Source: Symsagittifera roscoffensis
Taxonomy: Eukaryota > Xenacoelomorpha > Acoela > Convolutidae
Assembly: GCF_963678635.1 (NCBI RefSeq)
Contig: NC_087066.1
Coordinates: forward strand, 14,735,171-14,799,170
Length of the DNA stretch: 64,000 bases
Direction of reading: 5' to 3'
This document shows, piece by piece, positions 25,501-36,589 of this stretch. The notes under the pieces were generated by a model, which saw nothing but the letters and a program-made list of their open reading frames with translations, was not told where the DNA came from and ran no database searches. A program made the position numbers and the translations under genes. The first letter of the stretch is position 1. Each line of letters starts with the position of its first letter.

Positions 25501-25893
25501 GAATGATTTTTTCTTTTTATCTGAAAATTTGTAAATAACTGACAGATCAGTCGCGTGATGCGGAATGGGCCTTAGAACGCCCTTAGGACCGTTCAATATA
25601 ACTGTTCGACTCGGTATTGGGTTTTTACCACAGTATAGGAGTTTATAGCCGCCAAAACTGTCGTGTTTGATACTGAACTCGCCTTCTATAGACCCATACA
25701 GGTTACGCATGAATTTGTAGCATTCTTCGAACAGCTTTTCTTCAGCCATTGTTTTTTGAAACACTCGTTCCCTTTGCAATCGATTGGCAACTTGAGCAGG
25801 CCTACACCCATACTCAATAGTTTGGCGAACAATTTGCCCATCGCATTGTCCCAAGATTGTCCAATCTATATCAGGGTGAAGAGTCCTAGGCAC
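22543..25893 (-). pseudogene. SET domain fused to CACTA-like DDE transposase, one in-frame TGA
   Basis: Minus-strand coding runs from about 25893 to the TAA at 22543. A single TGA (23553-23551) splits it into 780 codons and a further 335 in the same frame. The start is uncertain: the first in-frame ATG is codon 49 (25749), and an upstream exon is likely. Codons 50-195 form a SET lysine methyltransferase domain: GPIRFINSDCNPNC (135-148), KYGDDFF (177-183) and post-SET CECQTC (188-193), closest in style to the SUV4-20 group. The usual NH of the cofactor motif is NS. Codons 200-460 are polar linker. Codons 600-780 carry CACTA-type transposase signatures: LIVADLIAKPS (first acidic residue), CQYCDHPG zinc knuckle, GVKGKSPFSSL and DYMHCVLLG (second Asp). 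After the TGA, FGPLFVMSAMAFESAH supplies the third acidic residue. The TGA lies between the second and third catalytic residues, so this copy is probably inactive unless the stop is a base error or is read through. Confidence 0.8.
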
Positions 25894-27538
25894 ATTTTGT
25901 TTTTTCCGTGAAAGTAATTAGAAGAGTAGTTCTACTTCCCATAAATATTTTTTATATTCTATGTTTTTATCTAGAACCTATGAATTTGTTCACGTTTTCA
26001 ACAACTTACATTTCTATCAACGCATTTTGGCATACACCTGAGTCTCCAGTTGTGTATCCATTTTTGTTAAAATTATTTCTTCATGTGTTTGCTTAAATCT
26101 AATTTTTAATGTATTATCATTCTTATCTACATATTTGATATGTAAATGTTCATATATCTGTTCTTTTATCTAGGAAGGCATCTTCGTTGTACATCTATAA
26201 GTAAGTGTTTAGTTTAATCTAATTTTTCATGTTCTATTCCTTTATCCGTAAAATATTGTCTATGTGGGGAACGGTCGTCTTAAAACTCTGTAAATTAAAT
26301 GAAAATCAAAGATGTATGCTCATCGACTTTTCTACAAACGCATTTTTGTCACAACACAATCAAGAATGTATGTTAACTACATTATTTTGAATATGACGTG
26401 TGAGCAATCCGTTCTGGCGAAGTAGTGCAAAAATAATGCGAGACGAAAAAATGTTTATCAAGGCTAATTACTGCTTAGTCATTTCATGCTTTAGACGAAA
26501 CTATTGCTTTTGTTTGATTTTTAAACTGAGTATTTCAGGTAATACAAAAAAACGACAAAGGTTATCGTTTATTCTCGATTTGACAATACAAATACATGCT
26601 GAAAGAAACATACACTTGATGATTAAGATTTTTCAAAAATCAAATCCGCTTATTTAAATTAGAATCAACAAAATGGCATTATAACCAATATTTAATTCTG
26701 AACACTTTCATAAAAGAAAAGCGGCCACTAAGCATGTGATCACCATCATTTACATAACAAAATACTTAAATGAGACAAATAATACAAAAGACTTCAATCG
26801 AAAGCGTTCCAAGAGTTCAATGAGCAGCGTTATTAACAATTGGATGCAAATCAAACTTCAACACGATTTAGATAAACTAAGAACAGCAAAGACCGGTTAA
26901 TTATTTGAGGTTTTTTAATTTTCATCAGATTACAATGAAAAGCAAACAGTCAGCAATAATTGAGCAACAATTAGAATGCTGAGTTTTCCTGAATTAAGGA
27001 TTGGAGCAAACAGCAAATAAACGCAACTAGCCTGTAACACACCTCCAAGGCTTCAAATAAATTCATGACAGAAAAAGCTTAAATAAACCGTACGAAACAA
27101 CAATAAATTTGAAATAACTAACTGAAAACCGTAATATTTATCCTTTTCATCAATTGCATCTACGAATAATCTTTCATCAATTATACTCTGCAGCCTCAGA
27201 GAGTACTCGACAGCAACCAAGTACAGGATATAGCTTCAGAATGAAAAAACTTCCTTGTGCCACGTTGAATACCACGTTGAAAAAGCTTCAACATGTCGAG
27301 ATAATAAAGTCCGCATTTGAATATGAAACAGATTGGAAAAGATATCCATTGAAGCTATTGGAAACGATATTCAACAAGAAAGTAGGACCTTCGAGATAAA
27401 AACATACGCAACAATTAGCTCCAAGTTACATCAAAGCGCCGTCTGCAACAATGATTTCAAATAAAAATAGCTCTAATCAGTGTTTTATCTCAAATATTAC
27501 AACACGTGAGTTTAATAGTTCTTTTCAGTTTCTAATCT
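25894..27538. other. Gap between transposase and BEN-like gene, no clear gene
   Basis: AT-rich. It probably contains an unrecognised upstream exon of the SET-transposase gene. A plus-strand frame at 27154-27399 (81 codons, ending VGPSR) has coding-like composition, but no partner exon or domain was found. Confidence 0.4.
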
Positions 27539-29288
27539 TCAATCTAGCTGTTGAGGCGAAATATTTTCTCTATCGAGATAATTTAACGTTTCTTGAGCTT
27601 TTGCCAGTGCCTCAGCTGCCGCTATGCGTTTCTTTGCCACAACTTCGGGGCCGAGCCGGTTGAAGCTTTCTTTAGCTTCTTCGTATGCCTCCATTGGATT
27701 GTTTGGGTACTTAGTTTTGATGGCACCTAAATTTTATTATTTCCAAACTCCTTCCATTTCAAATTTAAATTGGACTAGGAATCTACTCTATGTCTTGATC
27801 AATCAGGTGTTCTGTAGTTTTCAAAAAACTTACGTTCCCATATTTGTTTCTCACTCTCCGGGAACGGAGGTCTGCAATGCGATCCACGAATCTTCTTTGG
27901 TGAAACCATATGAGTCATGATTTCAGCATCAGACCAGATCTTACTTCCAACCTTTCGACCAAACTTCCCTACAGAAGACGCAGATATTTCCACCAGGTTG
28001 ATACCCTGCCATTCAACTTTTTCAGCTGCACTGGTTGTTGCAACAGGTTTCCCAGACGCTGCCTCGCTTCTTACCACCTCGCAAAAATAACAAAAGCTAT
28101 GCAACAACAGAAAACCCACAATTGTCTTAAAAGAAATGAAACTTACAAGGGATTTCAAGGATTTCTCTATACGGACTGTTTGATCAACATGCGTCTTGAT
28201 CATGGCGCCTACTCCCTCAGTGAGCATCGAAGTTCCCCTATCAAACTTTTGAGCAATGCCATCAAACCGATCCAGACTCGAGTTAACAAAGTCCTTAAAC
28301 TCCTATAATAAATGATCTTTAAGTAATCAGGGTTTTTAGGATAAAAAAACACAAAAAAATACCGATGAAAGTTCAATCGTGACAGTTGTGGGTGAACTGG
28401 TATTCACATGCATTGGAGTAGTCAAATGGTGACCACTTTGATGATTTTGATCCGAATCCACGTTTATATCTGTCGGATGGAACAAATTTCTCCTCCTTTT
28501 TGAAGCTGGATTGACAGTCCTAGCATTTGTGTCCTCACTAGCCTGATTTATCTCCTGAGGAATGAAACTGTCAAACTGACTTGTGGGATTGAAGTTTGAA
28601 GCCTAGGAAATTTGAAAAAATGGAGAAAACAGTTGGTTTATTCATAATCAGAGCCAAAAACTATGATTACCGGTGGTTCCAAAAGAGTTTGTGGTAGTCC
28701 TACCATTTGGGTTTGAATATCACTGAAGGTCGGCATGAACGGAGATATTTCAACAGCTGAAGCTTGAACACTCGAGGATCTTTGCAGTTGAGGAGACGGA
28801 TGTAATTCGGTGTACACATTTGGAGGCGGCTGAGAGAAGGCCAAAGGTGACATGGTCACTGCTGGTGCAGCATTTGGCGGATCAAATTCTATCACAGGAT
28901 GTTCGTTATCGTCTGCATTGCGGCATATAATGGAACTTTTCTTCAAACATTCGTCAATGTATGGCTTTGGACCGATCGCGTCTATTCTCGCTGAGAACAT
29001 ATCCTTACCATACTGAATACAGATTGTTCTACCCGTCTATAAAAAAAAATGAAAGCAAACCTGAGAAAAAAGAACAAAAATCGAAGCTCTATGAATTGAA
29101 ACCTGGTAGGTTTGACGAATATCAATATGATCCTGTATTTGGTCAGCAAGGGCATGTATCGGCCCAGGTCTTCTGTCTGCAAAGTAATACACAAGTATCC
29201 AAGTATTTTGGAGATGCTGTTTTACAGCCATTTCAAGCTCCCTGATTTGGTTGTTCACTACCCGGTTTCCGTGACGAGTACTTGACAT
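27539..29288 (-). CDS. Six-exon accessory protein with BEN-like C-terminus
   Basis: The exons are 29288-29103, 29036-28671, 28602-28363, 28302-28147, 28077-27834 and 27726-27539. All introns are 59-106 bp with GT-AG ends. Phases are 0,0,0,0,1, and the join gives 459 residues ending ISPQQLD. Exons 1-2 (residues 28-100) contain a WILVYYFADRRPG segment and a TICIQYGKDMFSARIDAIG segment; this pairing resembles the N-terminal Tudor-like module found with BEN domains. Residues 100-300 are polar and Pro/Ser-rich, with a KRRR basic patch. Exons 5-6 (VGKFGRKVGSKIWSDAEIM, then RPPFPESEKQIWERAIKTKYP) resemble a BEN DNA-binding domain, followed by an Ala/Glu/Lys helix. The domain call is from memory and tentative; the gene structure is strong. 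By position it is the likely DNA-binding partner of the transposase. Confidence 0.7.
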
Positions 29289-29419
29289 CTATTAAAAAGC
29301 AGCAAAATATAAACTGGCAGATTACTTGTAATAGTACTGGTAATTCACTTCTGTTCGTATCAAACTACTGATGACTGTTTAGCTTGTATTGAACTGTATT
29401 TACGGGTCAATGCGATGTA

Positions 29420-30320
29420 CTTAACTCAAGATCTCAGTTTCAGTTCGCGCTACCATGCCTTTACTCCTGACCTTCCCTGCACTGCCCTCACCTGCATTGC
29501 TTCGCGCTCCCCTGCCTCGGCTAGTCTTTCCCAGGCCTTGCTTTCCTTGCCGTGTCAAGCTTACCCCTACCTTGCCTTTCCTTGCTCCTTCGTGCCTTCT
29601 CTTACTCTTCCTTACTTTGTACTACCCTGTTTTGCCCTCATGCTTTGCCTCACCTTATCCTTTTGCCTTGCCCTACCTTGCTTGCAATGCCTTGCATCGC
29701 CCTAGCTAATGCTTGACCTCCGCTGCCTTGTCTTAACCTGTCTCGTTTACCTTGCCCTCCCGTCGCTTGCCTTAGTTTTCCATGCCCTCACCTGGCCTGG
29801 TCTTCTCTCAACTGGCGTGATTTTCTCTTAACTGACCTGTTTTTCCCCCAACTGACCTGATTTTCCCCAACTGACCTGAAAATAACGCCTTGCCCTCCTG
29901 GGTTTTACCTTCCGTCACTTGCGTAGCCTTTCCTCGCCCTCTCCTGCAAGCTTTACCCTTGCACCCTCCTGCCTTGCACTGCGCTCACCTACCTTGCCAT
30001 GCTCTACAATGCTTCGCCTTGACTTGCCTTGCCATGCCTGTCCCTGCCCTCAGTGTCTTGACTTCAATTGCTTTGCCTGGCCCTGTCCTGCCTTGCCTTA
30101 CACCAACTGCCTTGCTTTACGCCAACTGCCTTGCCTTACACCACCCTGCCTTGACTTGCCCTCATGTCTTGCCATAACCTACCTTGCCTTACCTTCTGCC
30201 TTGCCTCAACCTAACAAACCTCGCCTAGTTCTCCCCTGCCTTGCTTTCTCTTGCTCTTTCCGGCCTTCCCTTGCTACTGCATTTCCTTACTTTCCCCGGC
30301 CTTGCCTGAGTTGCAGACAA
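29420..30320. repeat. Pyrimidine-rich simple repeat (CCTTG-type)
   Basis: About 900 bp built from irregular CTTGCC, CCTTG and CCCTGCC phrases on the plus strand. The open frames across it (Pro/Leu/Ala/Cys-rich) are composition artefacts. It lies upstream of the BEN-like gene, beginning about 130 bp before its start codon. Confidence 0.8.
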
Positions 30321-30479
30321 AATCAAAAAAATATATGATAATGGATTGTGCAAAATTTCCTAAAGATACCTTTAGTTGAGCAGATTGTAGCAAACATTAA
30401 ACAAGGACCTATAAATGAATGATTTGTGGTTTAATGGGAATTGACTCTTTATTTAAAAAAAATCACCTATTAAGGTATG

Positions 30480-31928
30480 GATTGTAGTAAAAACTGGGTC
30501 TAATAATTGGATTGTATTTAAAGTCACGCAGCTGCCTTGAAATGGATGATTTGTATCAAACATTGGTTCTATTAGAATAGATTGTACCAAACTTCAAAGT
30601 TGTACGTAAAGATAAAAGAACATACCCAAATTTCGAAAACACATCTATTCAGGAATGGATTGTACCAAACTTTGAGACTTCGGTTAGATTGTATCAATCA
30701 AAGAGGTAGGTGCCTTGAAATGAATGAATTGTATCAAACATTGGTTCTATCAGAATGGATTGTACCAAACTTCGAAAATGTACGTATAGATGAATGAACC
30801 GACCCAAGTTTCAAAAGCTTATCTATTAAGGAATGGATTGTACCAAACTTGGAGACTTCGGTTAGATTGTATCAATCAAAGAGGTAGCTGCCTTGAAATG
30901 AATGAATTGTATCAAACATTGGTTCTATTAGAATGGATTGTACCAAACTTCGAAAGTGTACGCATAGATGAATGAACCAGCCCAAGTTTCAAAAGCTTAT
31001 CTATTAAGGAATGGATTGTACCAAACTTTGAGACTTCGGTTAGATTGTATTAATCAAAGAGGTAGGTGCCTTGAAATGAATGAATTGTATCAAACATTAG
31101 TTCTATTAGAATGGAATGTACCAAGCTTCGAAAGTGTACACATAGATGAATGAACCGACCCAAGTTTCAAAAGCTTATCTATTAAGGAATGGATTGTACC
31201 AAACTTTGAGACTTCGGTTAGATTGTATCAATCAAAGAGGTAGGTGCCTTGAAATGAATGAATTGTATCAAACATTGGTTCTATTAGAATGGATTGTACC
31301 AAACTTCAAAGTTGTACGTAAAGATAAATGAACATTCCCAAATTTCAAAAACATATCTATTCAGGAATGGATTGTACCAAACTTTGAGACCTCGGTTAGA
31401 TTGTATCAGTCAAAACGGTAGGTGCCTTGAAATGAATGAATTGTATCAAACATTGGTTCTATCAGAATGGATTGTGGTAAACTTTGAGACTTCGGTTAGA
31501 TTGTATCAATCAAAGAGGTAGGTGCCTTGAAACTAATGAATTGTATCAAACATTGATTCTATCAGAATGGATTGTACCAAACTTCGAAAGTGTACGAATA
31601 GATGAATGAACCGACCCAAGTTTCAAAAGCTTATCTATTAAGGAATGGATTGTACCAAACTTTGAGACTTCGGTTAGATTGTATCAATCAAAGAGGTAGC
31701 TGCCTTGAATTGAATGAATTGTATCAAACATTGGTTCTATTAGAATGGATTGTACCAAACTTCGAAAGTGTACGCATAGATGAATGAACCGACCCAAGTT
31801 TCAAAAGCTTATCTATTAGGGAATGGATTGTACCAAACTTTGAGACTTCGGTTAGATTGTATCAATCAAAGAGGTAGGTGCCTTGAAATGAATGAATTGT
31901 ATCAAACATTGGTTCTATTAGAATGGAT
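30480..31928 (+). repeat. 178 bp tandem satellite, about eight units
   Basis: Units recur every 178 bp (starts of equivalent positions near 30790, 30968, 31146; then 31602 and 31780). Each contains two related phrases built on ATGGATTGTACCAAACTT and TGTATCAAACATTGGTTCTA, so the unit itself arose from an internal duplication. One unit near 31450 is shortened. Each unit carries a 61-codon frame, but 178 is not divisible by three, so the frames do not join; no gene is called. Confidence 0.85.
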
Positions 31929-32139
31929 TTCTAGCCGGTTTTTCTCAACACTTAACAATTTTTTTGGAATTTTTAAAATGTGATTCGAATCATTACTGAA
32001 ACGGCTTTAATATGAAATATCACTCAACCCAGTCCTATCATTATTTTTGGTACCTGATTTAGCATGGAAAACAAAGCAAAAAAAATGAAACACGCCCGAA
32101 TACAAAGCTCCTCCCCATTTTTCGCTCTTTTTCCTTCCC

Positions 32140-32382
32140 CAAACCTCCTCCCCCCCCCCCCCCACCTCTCTTAAACATGAATTTTATGGTCTAACGAGTG
32201 GTTTTACAAGGTTAACTATGAAGACCAAATATGTTTCTCATAACCTAGTTTGTCATGAAATTTGACATGCAGACTAACTAGGTTATGAGAAACATATTTG
32301 GTCTTCATAATTAACCTTGTAAAACCAATCGTTAGACCATAAAATTCATGATTGAGTGAGGTGGGGGGGGGGGGGGGAAGGA
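32140..32382. mobile_element. Foldback element with C-tract and G-tract ends
   Basis: Arms of about 75 bp, 32176-32250 and 32276-32350, are near-perfect reverse complements around a 25-base loop. A C-run at about 32150-32163 faces a G-run at about 32363-32377, extending the pairing. It is a strong cruciform candidate and looks like a non-autonomous foldback or MITE insertion. A decayed half copy sits at 12463-12583. Confidence 0.75.
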
Positions 32383-33306
32383 AAAAGAGCCCTGATTTGT
32401 ACTACAATATATACTGAAATTTGTTTCAATTGAAACATGTCAATTATGATATTCAGCTGATTTATATCGATGACGGGCTTAGGGGGCTATAATTTTTTTG
32501 TTACTAGGCGGGGGGCTTTATGGGAAAGACCCGGAATTTGAAAGAGTTAAAAGAAGCCACACCAATCATAAACATTAAATAACAAAATTAAACAAAAATG
32601 GGGCTAGAAGCGAGATTATTTGCAGTGTATTCGACGTAATTTTTCATCCCTCAACGCAAATGCGGAACACTCTCTACCAAGGTATATTAGTGTCGCCACA
32701 GTTCGATGCATTTATCAAAACTATCGCTTCCACTGCCAGATCTGCAACAGCAGACTATCGGACAAAGTGAACAGTAACTTCAAATATAAAATTTTGCTCC
32801 ACCCAACCCATACCCCCCCCCCAATGTTATCTACCAAAGAATCTTCACCCCTCTAATCAGCTTGTTATAAGACAGGTTAAGAACAAAAAGGATCTACTTA
32901 ACCACCACCCCCCCCCCCCCCCCCGCCCCTTTTTTCAAGAAAGGGTGGGGGTAGAGTAGTTAAGCAGAAACCGGACACATTTGAAGCTGGACAAATTTAA
33001 AGGAAACTTACATTGACGAAAATTTTATTGGACCTCGTGGACCGTGTTAATATCTAATTCCAACTCGAATTGTTGTTTTCCTGAAGAAAATTTAAATTAG
33101 AGACAAAAATAATTTTCCATAATTCTAATTGAAAATTAGCAAACTCACCTTCAAATGTACTTTCAACTCTTTCAACCTTTCAAATGTACTTTCAACTACT
33201 TCTTCGGAAACTGTTTGGCTCCTTTTTGTTTTTCTGGATATCAAATTTCAACCAATATCTGAAATTGGAAATACCTGAACTTTGAAAAACACTATACAGA
33301 ATGACG

Positions 33307-33475
33307 TAACCGACGCCCACTGAGGTCACTGCCTCTCTTACCCGAGCCCCACTGAGGTCACTGCCTCTCTTACCCGACACCCACTGAGGTCACTGCCTCT
33401 CTTACCCGACACCCACTGAGGTCACTGCCTCTCTTACCCGACGCCCACTGAGCTCACGACCTCTCCGACTCGACC
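33307..33475 (-). repeat. 32 bp subterminal minisatellite, right array (inverted)
   Basis: Five units of 32 bp (CCACTGAGGTCACTGCCTCT, then CTTACCCGACAC). The reverse complement matches the left arrays with roughly six to seven differences per unit, so the family lies in opposite orientations near the two ends of the transposon. Confidence 0.8.
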
Positions 33476-33893
33476 TTTTTATAGGTTGACCAAATTGATT
33501 TTCTGAGCTCGTTAAAAAAGACCAAAAACAGCGTATAAATATAAACAGCGCATAGTATAAATTGAGGCCAAAGGGTCGGCTGGGGGTCGAATCCCTGAGG
33601 GGGGGGGGGGGGGGGGTGTACTGCTTGGCGTCCGTTTAACCCCCCCCCCTTAAATCCGCTACTGCATTTAATCATATCATAACCGGTCATTGTGAGCCAA
33701 GCAAATGATCGCAGGTGGGGTGGCGGAGGGTGAGGGAATGTCATTCTTTGCAATTTCATAGTGAAAAAAAATTTTTAAAAAAAATAATTTGAATCTCCGG
33801 AATCTAGCGGAATTTTCCGTTTCAAAAATTTTTTCATATCCCATTAGATTTAGAAAATTCCGCTCTACAATTTGGTATGCAGCTGAAAACATC

Positions 33894-34073
33894 TTGGTCG
33901 GGATGGGCAGAAAAAATGGTAAATGGTTTCAACAAACAAAAAAGACTTTTTAAAAGTTTTACAGGATGCATAATTCAATCCCCCCAGTAAAGTAGAATTC
34001 AAATCTTATGATTATAACAAGTCTTCTTTGTTTGCGAACACCATTTACCATAATAGCTGCCAGCCCCGACCAA
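33894..34073. mobile_element. 180 bp MITE-like element with imperfect terminal inverted repeats
   Basis: TTGGTCGGGATGGGCAG at 33894 and its near complement ending CCCCGACCAA at 34073 form terminal repeats of about 50 bp that also share GGTAAATGGT and an AAGAC segment. There is no coding capacity. It is nested inside the giant transposon. Confidence 0.55.
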
Positions 34074-34404
34074 AAAATTCTAGTAACAATTTTTTGATTA
34101 ACGTCCCAGGGTAAAGTTCTGGGTTTAATATAACCGTTCCAGGTCTGGGTAATGGGTAATTTAAACGTTCCAGGGCATGTTGAAATAATATAAATATAAT
34201 AATTAGTCATATTTCGTCATGTTTAGGTCTAATTGCGTTTTAAAGTCAATTTGAGGTCGCACAATTTCAAAACTTTTTTTCTAAAATTTCAAAAAAAAAA
34301 TTGTGAAAAAAAAATTAGGAAAATATATATTGAATTTAATTTATTCCATACTAAGCACCTGACATTGGTAACAGTTTCCCTGAAAATTTGAAAGAAGAAA
34401 TTTG

Positions 34405-34655
34405 CCATTATAATCAATTATAATGGATTATAATCGATTAAAAATGGATTATTTTGCTTTAAAAACAAATTATATTCTCTTTCAAAAATAATCGATTATA
34501 ATCCATTATAATCGATTATAATCGATTATATTGGGATTATGTTGCTTAGAAAAATAGTATCATTATAATCCATTTTTAATCGATTATAATCGATTATTAT
34601 CGAAATTTATTGAGACAGACCACGAAAATTCAATATAATCGATTATTATCCATGG
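34405..34655. repeat. Right subterminal AT-rich repeats
   Basis: Repeated TAATCGATTA and ATTATAATCC motifs mirror those at 11465-11705. At least a dozen copies lie within 250 bp of the right terminus. Confidence 0.75.
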
Positions 34656-34669
34656 AACTCCGGTGCGGG
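34631..34669 (-). repeat. Right terminal inverted repeat of the giant transposon
   Basis: Exact reverse complement of 11446-11484, followed by the duplicated target dinucleotide TT at 34670-34671. Confidence 0.9.
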
Positions 34670-34791
34670 TTAGAATTTTTTTTGTTAACATTTCCCGTAA
34701 ACTATTCTTCTTCCTTGTAAGAACTGAAACAATTTCGAAGCTAATGTTAATGAGTAGCTCATCTGGCCTAGAACGCATTAAGATCAAATTA

Positions 34792-35076
34792 TCAGTCAGC
34801 GTAATCCACAATCTGGGCTGATATGACCTCAAATTTGAGTGAAGCATCGAATATTTTCCAAACAAAATTTGAACAGTAGCAAAGATAGTCAGTTGGTGCA
34901 AAAAAAACTAAGAATAGCCGAAAGCAAAGTTCCTCCCCTTTTTCAATGTTTTGAACAAAACGTGACATTTTGTCAATTGCAATATACATAGAAGAAAATT
35001 CATTGACTTCGTTCTCCTTCCTGGCCACGAAATTTTTGTTGTCCCCAAAACCAGCGGACGTACGTGGGAGTTGCAA
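34792..35076 (-). other. Allele-conserved open frame, possible orphan exon
   Basis: A 94-codon frame without an ATG start (ending AQIVDYAD) has protein-like composition. It is shared with contig C at 57206-57480, where one extra T in a T-run (9 against 8) shifts the frame. No domain is recognised. It could be an exon remnant or an old element; it is not convincingly a gene. Confidence 0.25.
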
Positions 35077-35653
35077 TTGTCAAACTTTATGCTGTACCTG
35101 GACGGACATTTTGAAAAAAGTAGAAAGTGTAATTGACCATTGCATACTGTTGTTCTGTTTTCGAATTTTATTTTTTGAAGTTAATTTCAAGAACTTTTAA
35201 AAAACGTTTTCGATTTTGAACCGCATTTTACAATTAAAATATTTTAGAAAATTGAAGTTTTCGGTAACGTGTTTGAACTTCAGCAAACTCTGCTGATTAA
35301 AGTATTTATTTACAACAAACAATAGAACACGATAAAAAATTTCATGGTCTGGGCGCTGGAGCAAATATCTGATAGTGCGACCTTTCGATAGTTCGCATAT
35401 CCAAAAATTGTGACATCAGGCATTGTTTTAAGCGGATATATCAATTTTGATATAAATTAGTGGTCACGTGATATGAGACCTGGTTTCAGATTAAACCTGT
35501 GCTTCACACTTTTGTACTATTTATCACAATTTGGATCTTCTAACCAGATATAGCGTTTTTGGGTATTTTTGAACATACACGGTTATAACAGGGTATATTT
35601 AATATCCGCGTCAGAAACTGAAATAAAATTGCAACGAGTTTCGAGAGGTTTAA

Positions 35654-36589
35654 TCATGCATCTGAATTCCATCCTGGTTTCGATGATAAATAAAACACTG
35701 AGTTATTGATGATTTTCGGAGTCCTCATATTAAGTCTTTTTTTGAGTTGAGATTTTCTGATGCCTCTTTGTACATTTCTCATTCTCTTTCGACTTCCCAT
35801 GAGACTATCTGCTGTTTTTTCACTCTCTGGGTTATTTATGTCATTTTCAACGTCTGTTTTTGCGGCATTTGCATTGACATTGATGTCATTTAGAAGAAGT
35901 AAGCGTGATACAATTGTCAAGCACGCGTCCAGCTCTTTTCGGATACATTGCAAATCACTGCTGCTAATTAAGTCGCTTCTCGTTTCCAGCAACTTATTTT
36001 TAAGCTCGCTGGCTAAACTTTTTCCATCCTGTTCTCTATTTTTGACGCTCGATTGCTCTGAGACACGCGGAATATACAAATCGTTGGGAATATTCAGCTC
36101 ATGCGGATTATTCAACTCCCCTGGACTATTCAACTCTCCTGGAATGTTCAACTCTCCTGGAACGTTCACCTCTCCTGGAATTTTCAACTCTCCTGGAATG
36201 TTCAACTCTTCCGGAATATCCAATTCCTCGGGAATATCCAATTCCTCGGGAATATCCAATTCCTCGGGAATATCCAATTCCTCGGGAAAATTCAAGTCCT
36301 CAGAAATATTCAGCCTCTCCATATTAATCAAACTCTGCGTAACAGTTTGATTTAAGAAATCGAAATGATCGTTTCTAGAAATGACAGATTCGATTTGTGG
36401 TGGCATGATTGCTCTGATTGGACGCACCAAACTGGGATCTAAATTTGTTTCAGAAAAGTTGATTTCATTTTGATGCAGAGAGTCTGCACTTAATATACTA
36501 AGAGCATCGCCCTCGTGCACTGAATCATCCGCGTACAATGACGGGCTCCATGAAGAAGATCCATACCCACTTGAACCCAAAGTACTCAT
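35654..36589 (-). CDS. Hexapeptide-repeat protein, 311 residues (contig B allele)
   Basis: A single uninterrupted frame from ATG (36589) to TGA. The N-terminus (MSTLGSSGYGSS) is Ser/Asp/Glu-rich. Residues from about 95 hold tandem six-residue repeats of the type IPEELD, then IPGELN, encoded by an 18 bp minisatellite (36100-36300). The C-terminal third is charged and ends in a basic patch (KRMRNVQRGIRKSQLKKR). There are no membrane segments or known domains. It lies in LIM intron 1 on the strand opposite to the LIM gene. A decayed paralogue lies at 44944-45708. The allele at 55678-56628 is intact but differs in repeat number. Preservation in both alleles suggests a real gene or an element-encoded protein. 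Confidence 0.6.
   Translation of the reverse strand: MSTLGSSGYGSSSWSPSLYADDSVHEGDALSILSADSLHQNEINFSETNLDPSLVRPIRAIMPPQIESVISRNDHFDFLNQTVTQSLINMERLNISEDLNFPEELDIPEELDIPEELDIPEELDIPEELNIPGELKIPGEVNVPGELNIPGELNSPGELNNPHELNIPNDLYIPRVSEQSSVKNREQDGKSLASELKNKLLETRSDLISSSDLQCIRKELDACLTIVSRLLLLNDINVNANAAKTDVENDINNPESEKTADSLMGSRKRMRNVQRGIRKSQLKKRLNMRTPKIINNSVFYLSSKPGWNSDA

Larger units (their letters stand above)
11446..34669. mobile_element. Giant CACTA-like (CMC superfamily) DNA transposon, 23.2 kb
   Basis: The ends are 39 bp perfect inverted repeats beginning CCCGCACCGGAGTTCCATGG at 11446 and ending with the reverse complement at 34669. Dinucleotide TT flanks both ends (11444-11445 and 34670-34671). 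Contig C has the uninterrupted site with a single TT at 57627-57628, so the boundaries are exact. Inside each end are dense subterminal repeats in mirror orientation, a hallmark of CACTA elements. The cargo, all on the minus strand, is a BEN-like protein gene (27539-29288), a SET-transposase frame (22543-25893) and an SGNH hydrolase gene (21705-22305), with large satellites on both sides. A 2 bp duplication and DDE transposase motifs fit the CACTA/Mirage/Chapaev group, but the termini begin CCC rather than CAC. Nested small elements cannot be excluded. Confidence 0.85.

Noticed and set aside
25161-25911. Plus-strand frames opposite the SET domain
   Set aside because: Antisense shadows of the minus-strand coding sequence.
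29415-30338. Pro/Leu/Ala-rich frames of 84-139 codons
   Set aside because: CCTTG-type simple repeat with no codon structure or domain.
30582-31983. Repeated 61-codon frames resembling a gene family
   Set aside because: One per 178 bp satellite unit; the unit is not divisible by three and no splice sites or start context recur.
35760-36350. Plus-strand 196-codon frame opposite the hexapeptide-repeat gene
   Set aside because: Shadow of the 18 bp repeat on the other strand; no independent features.
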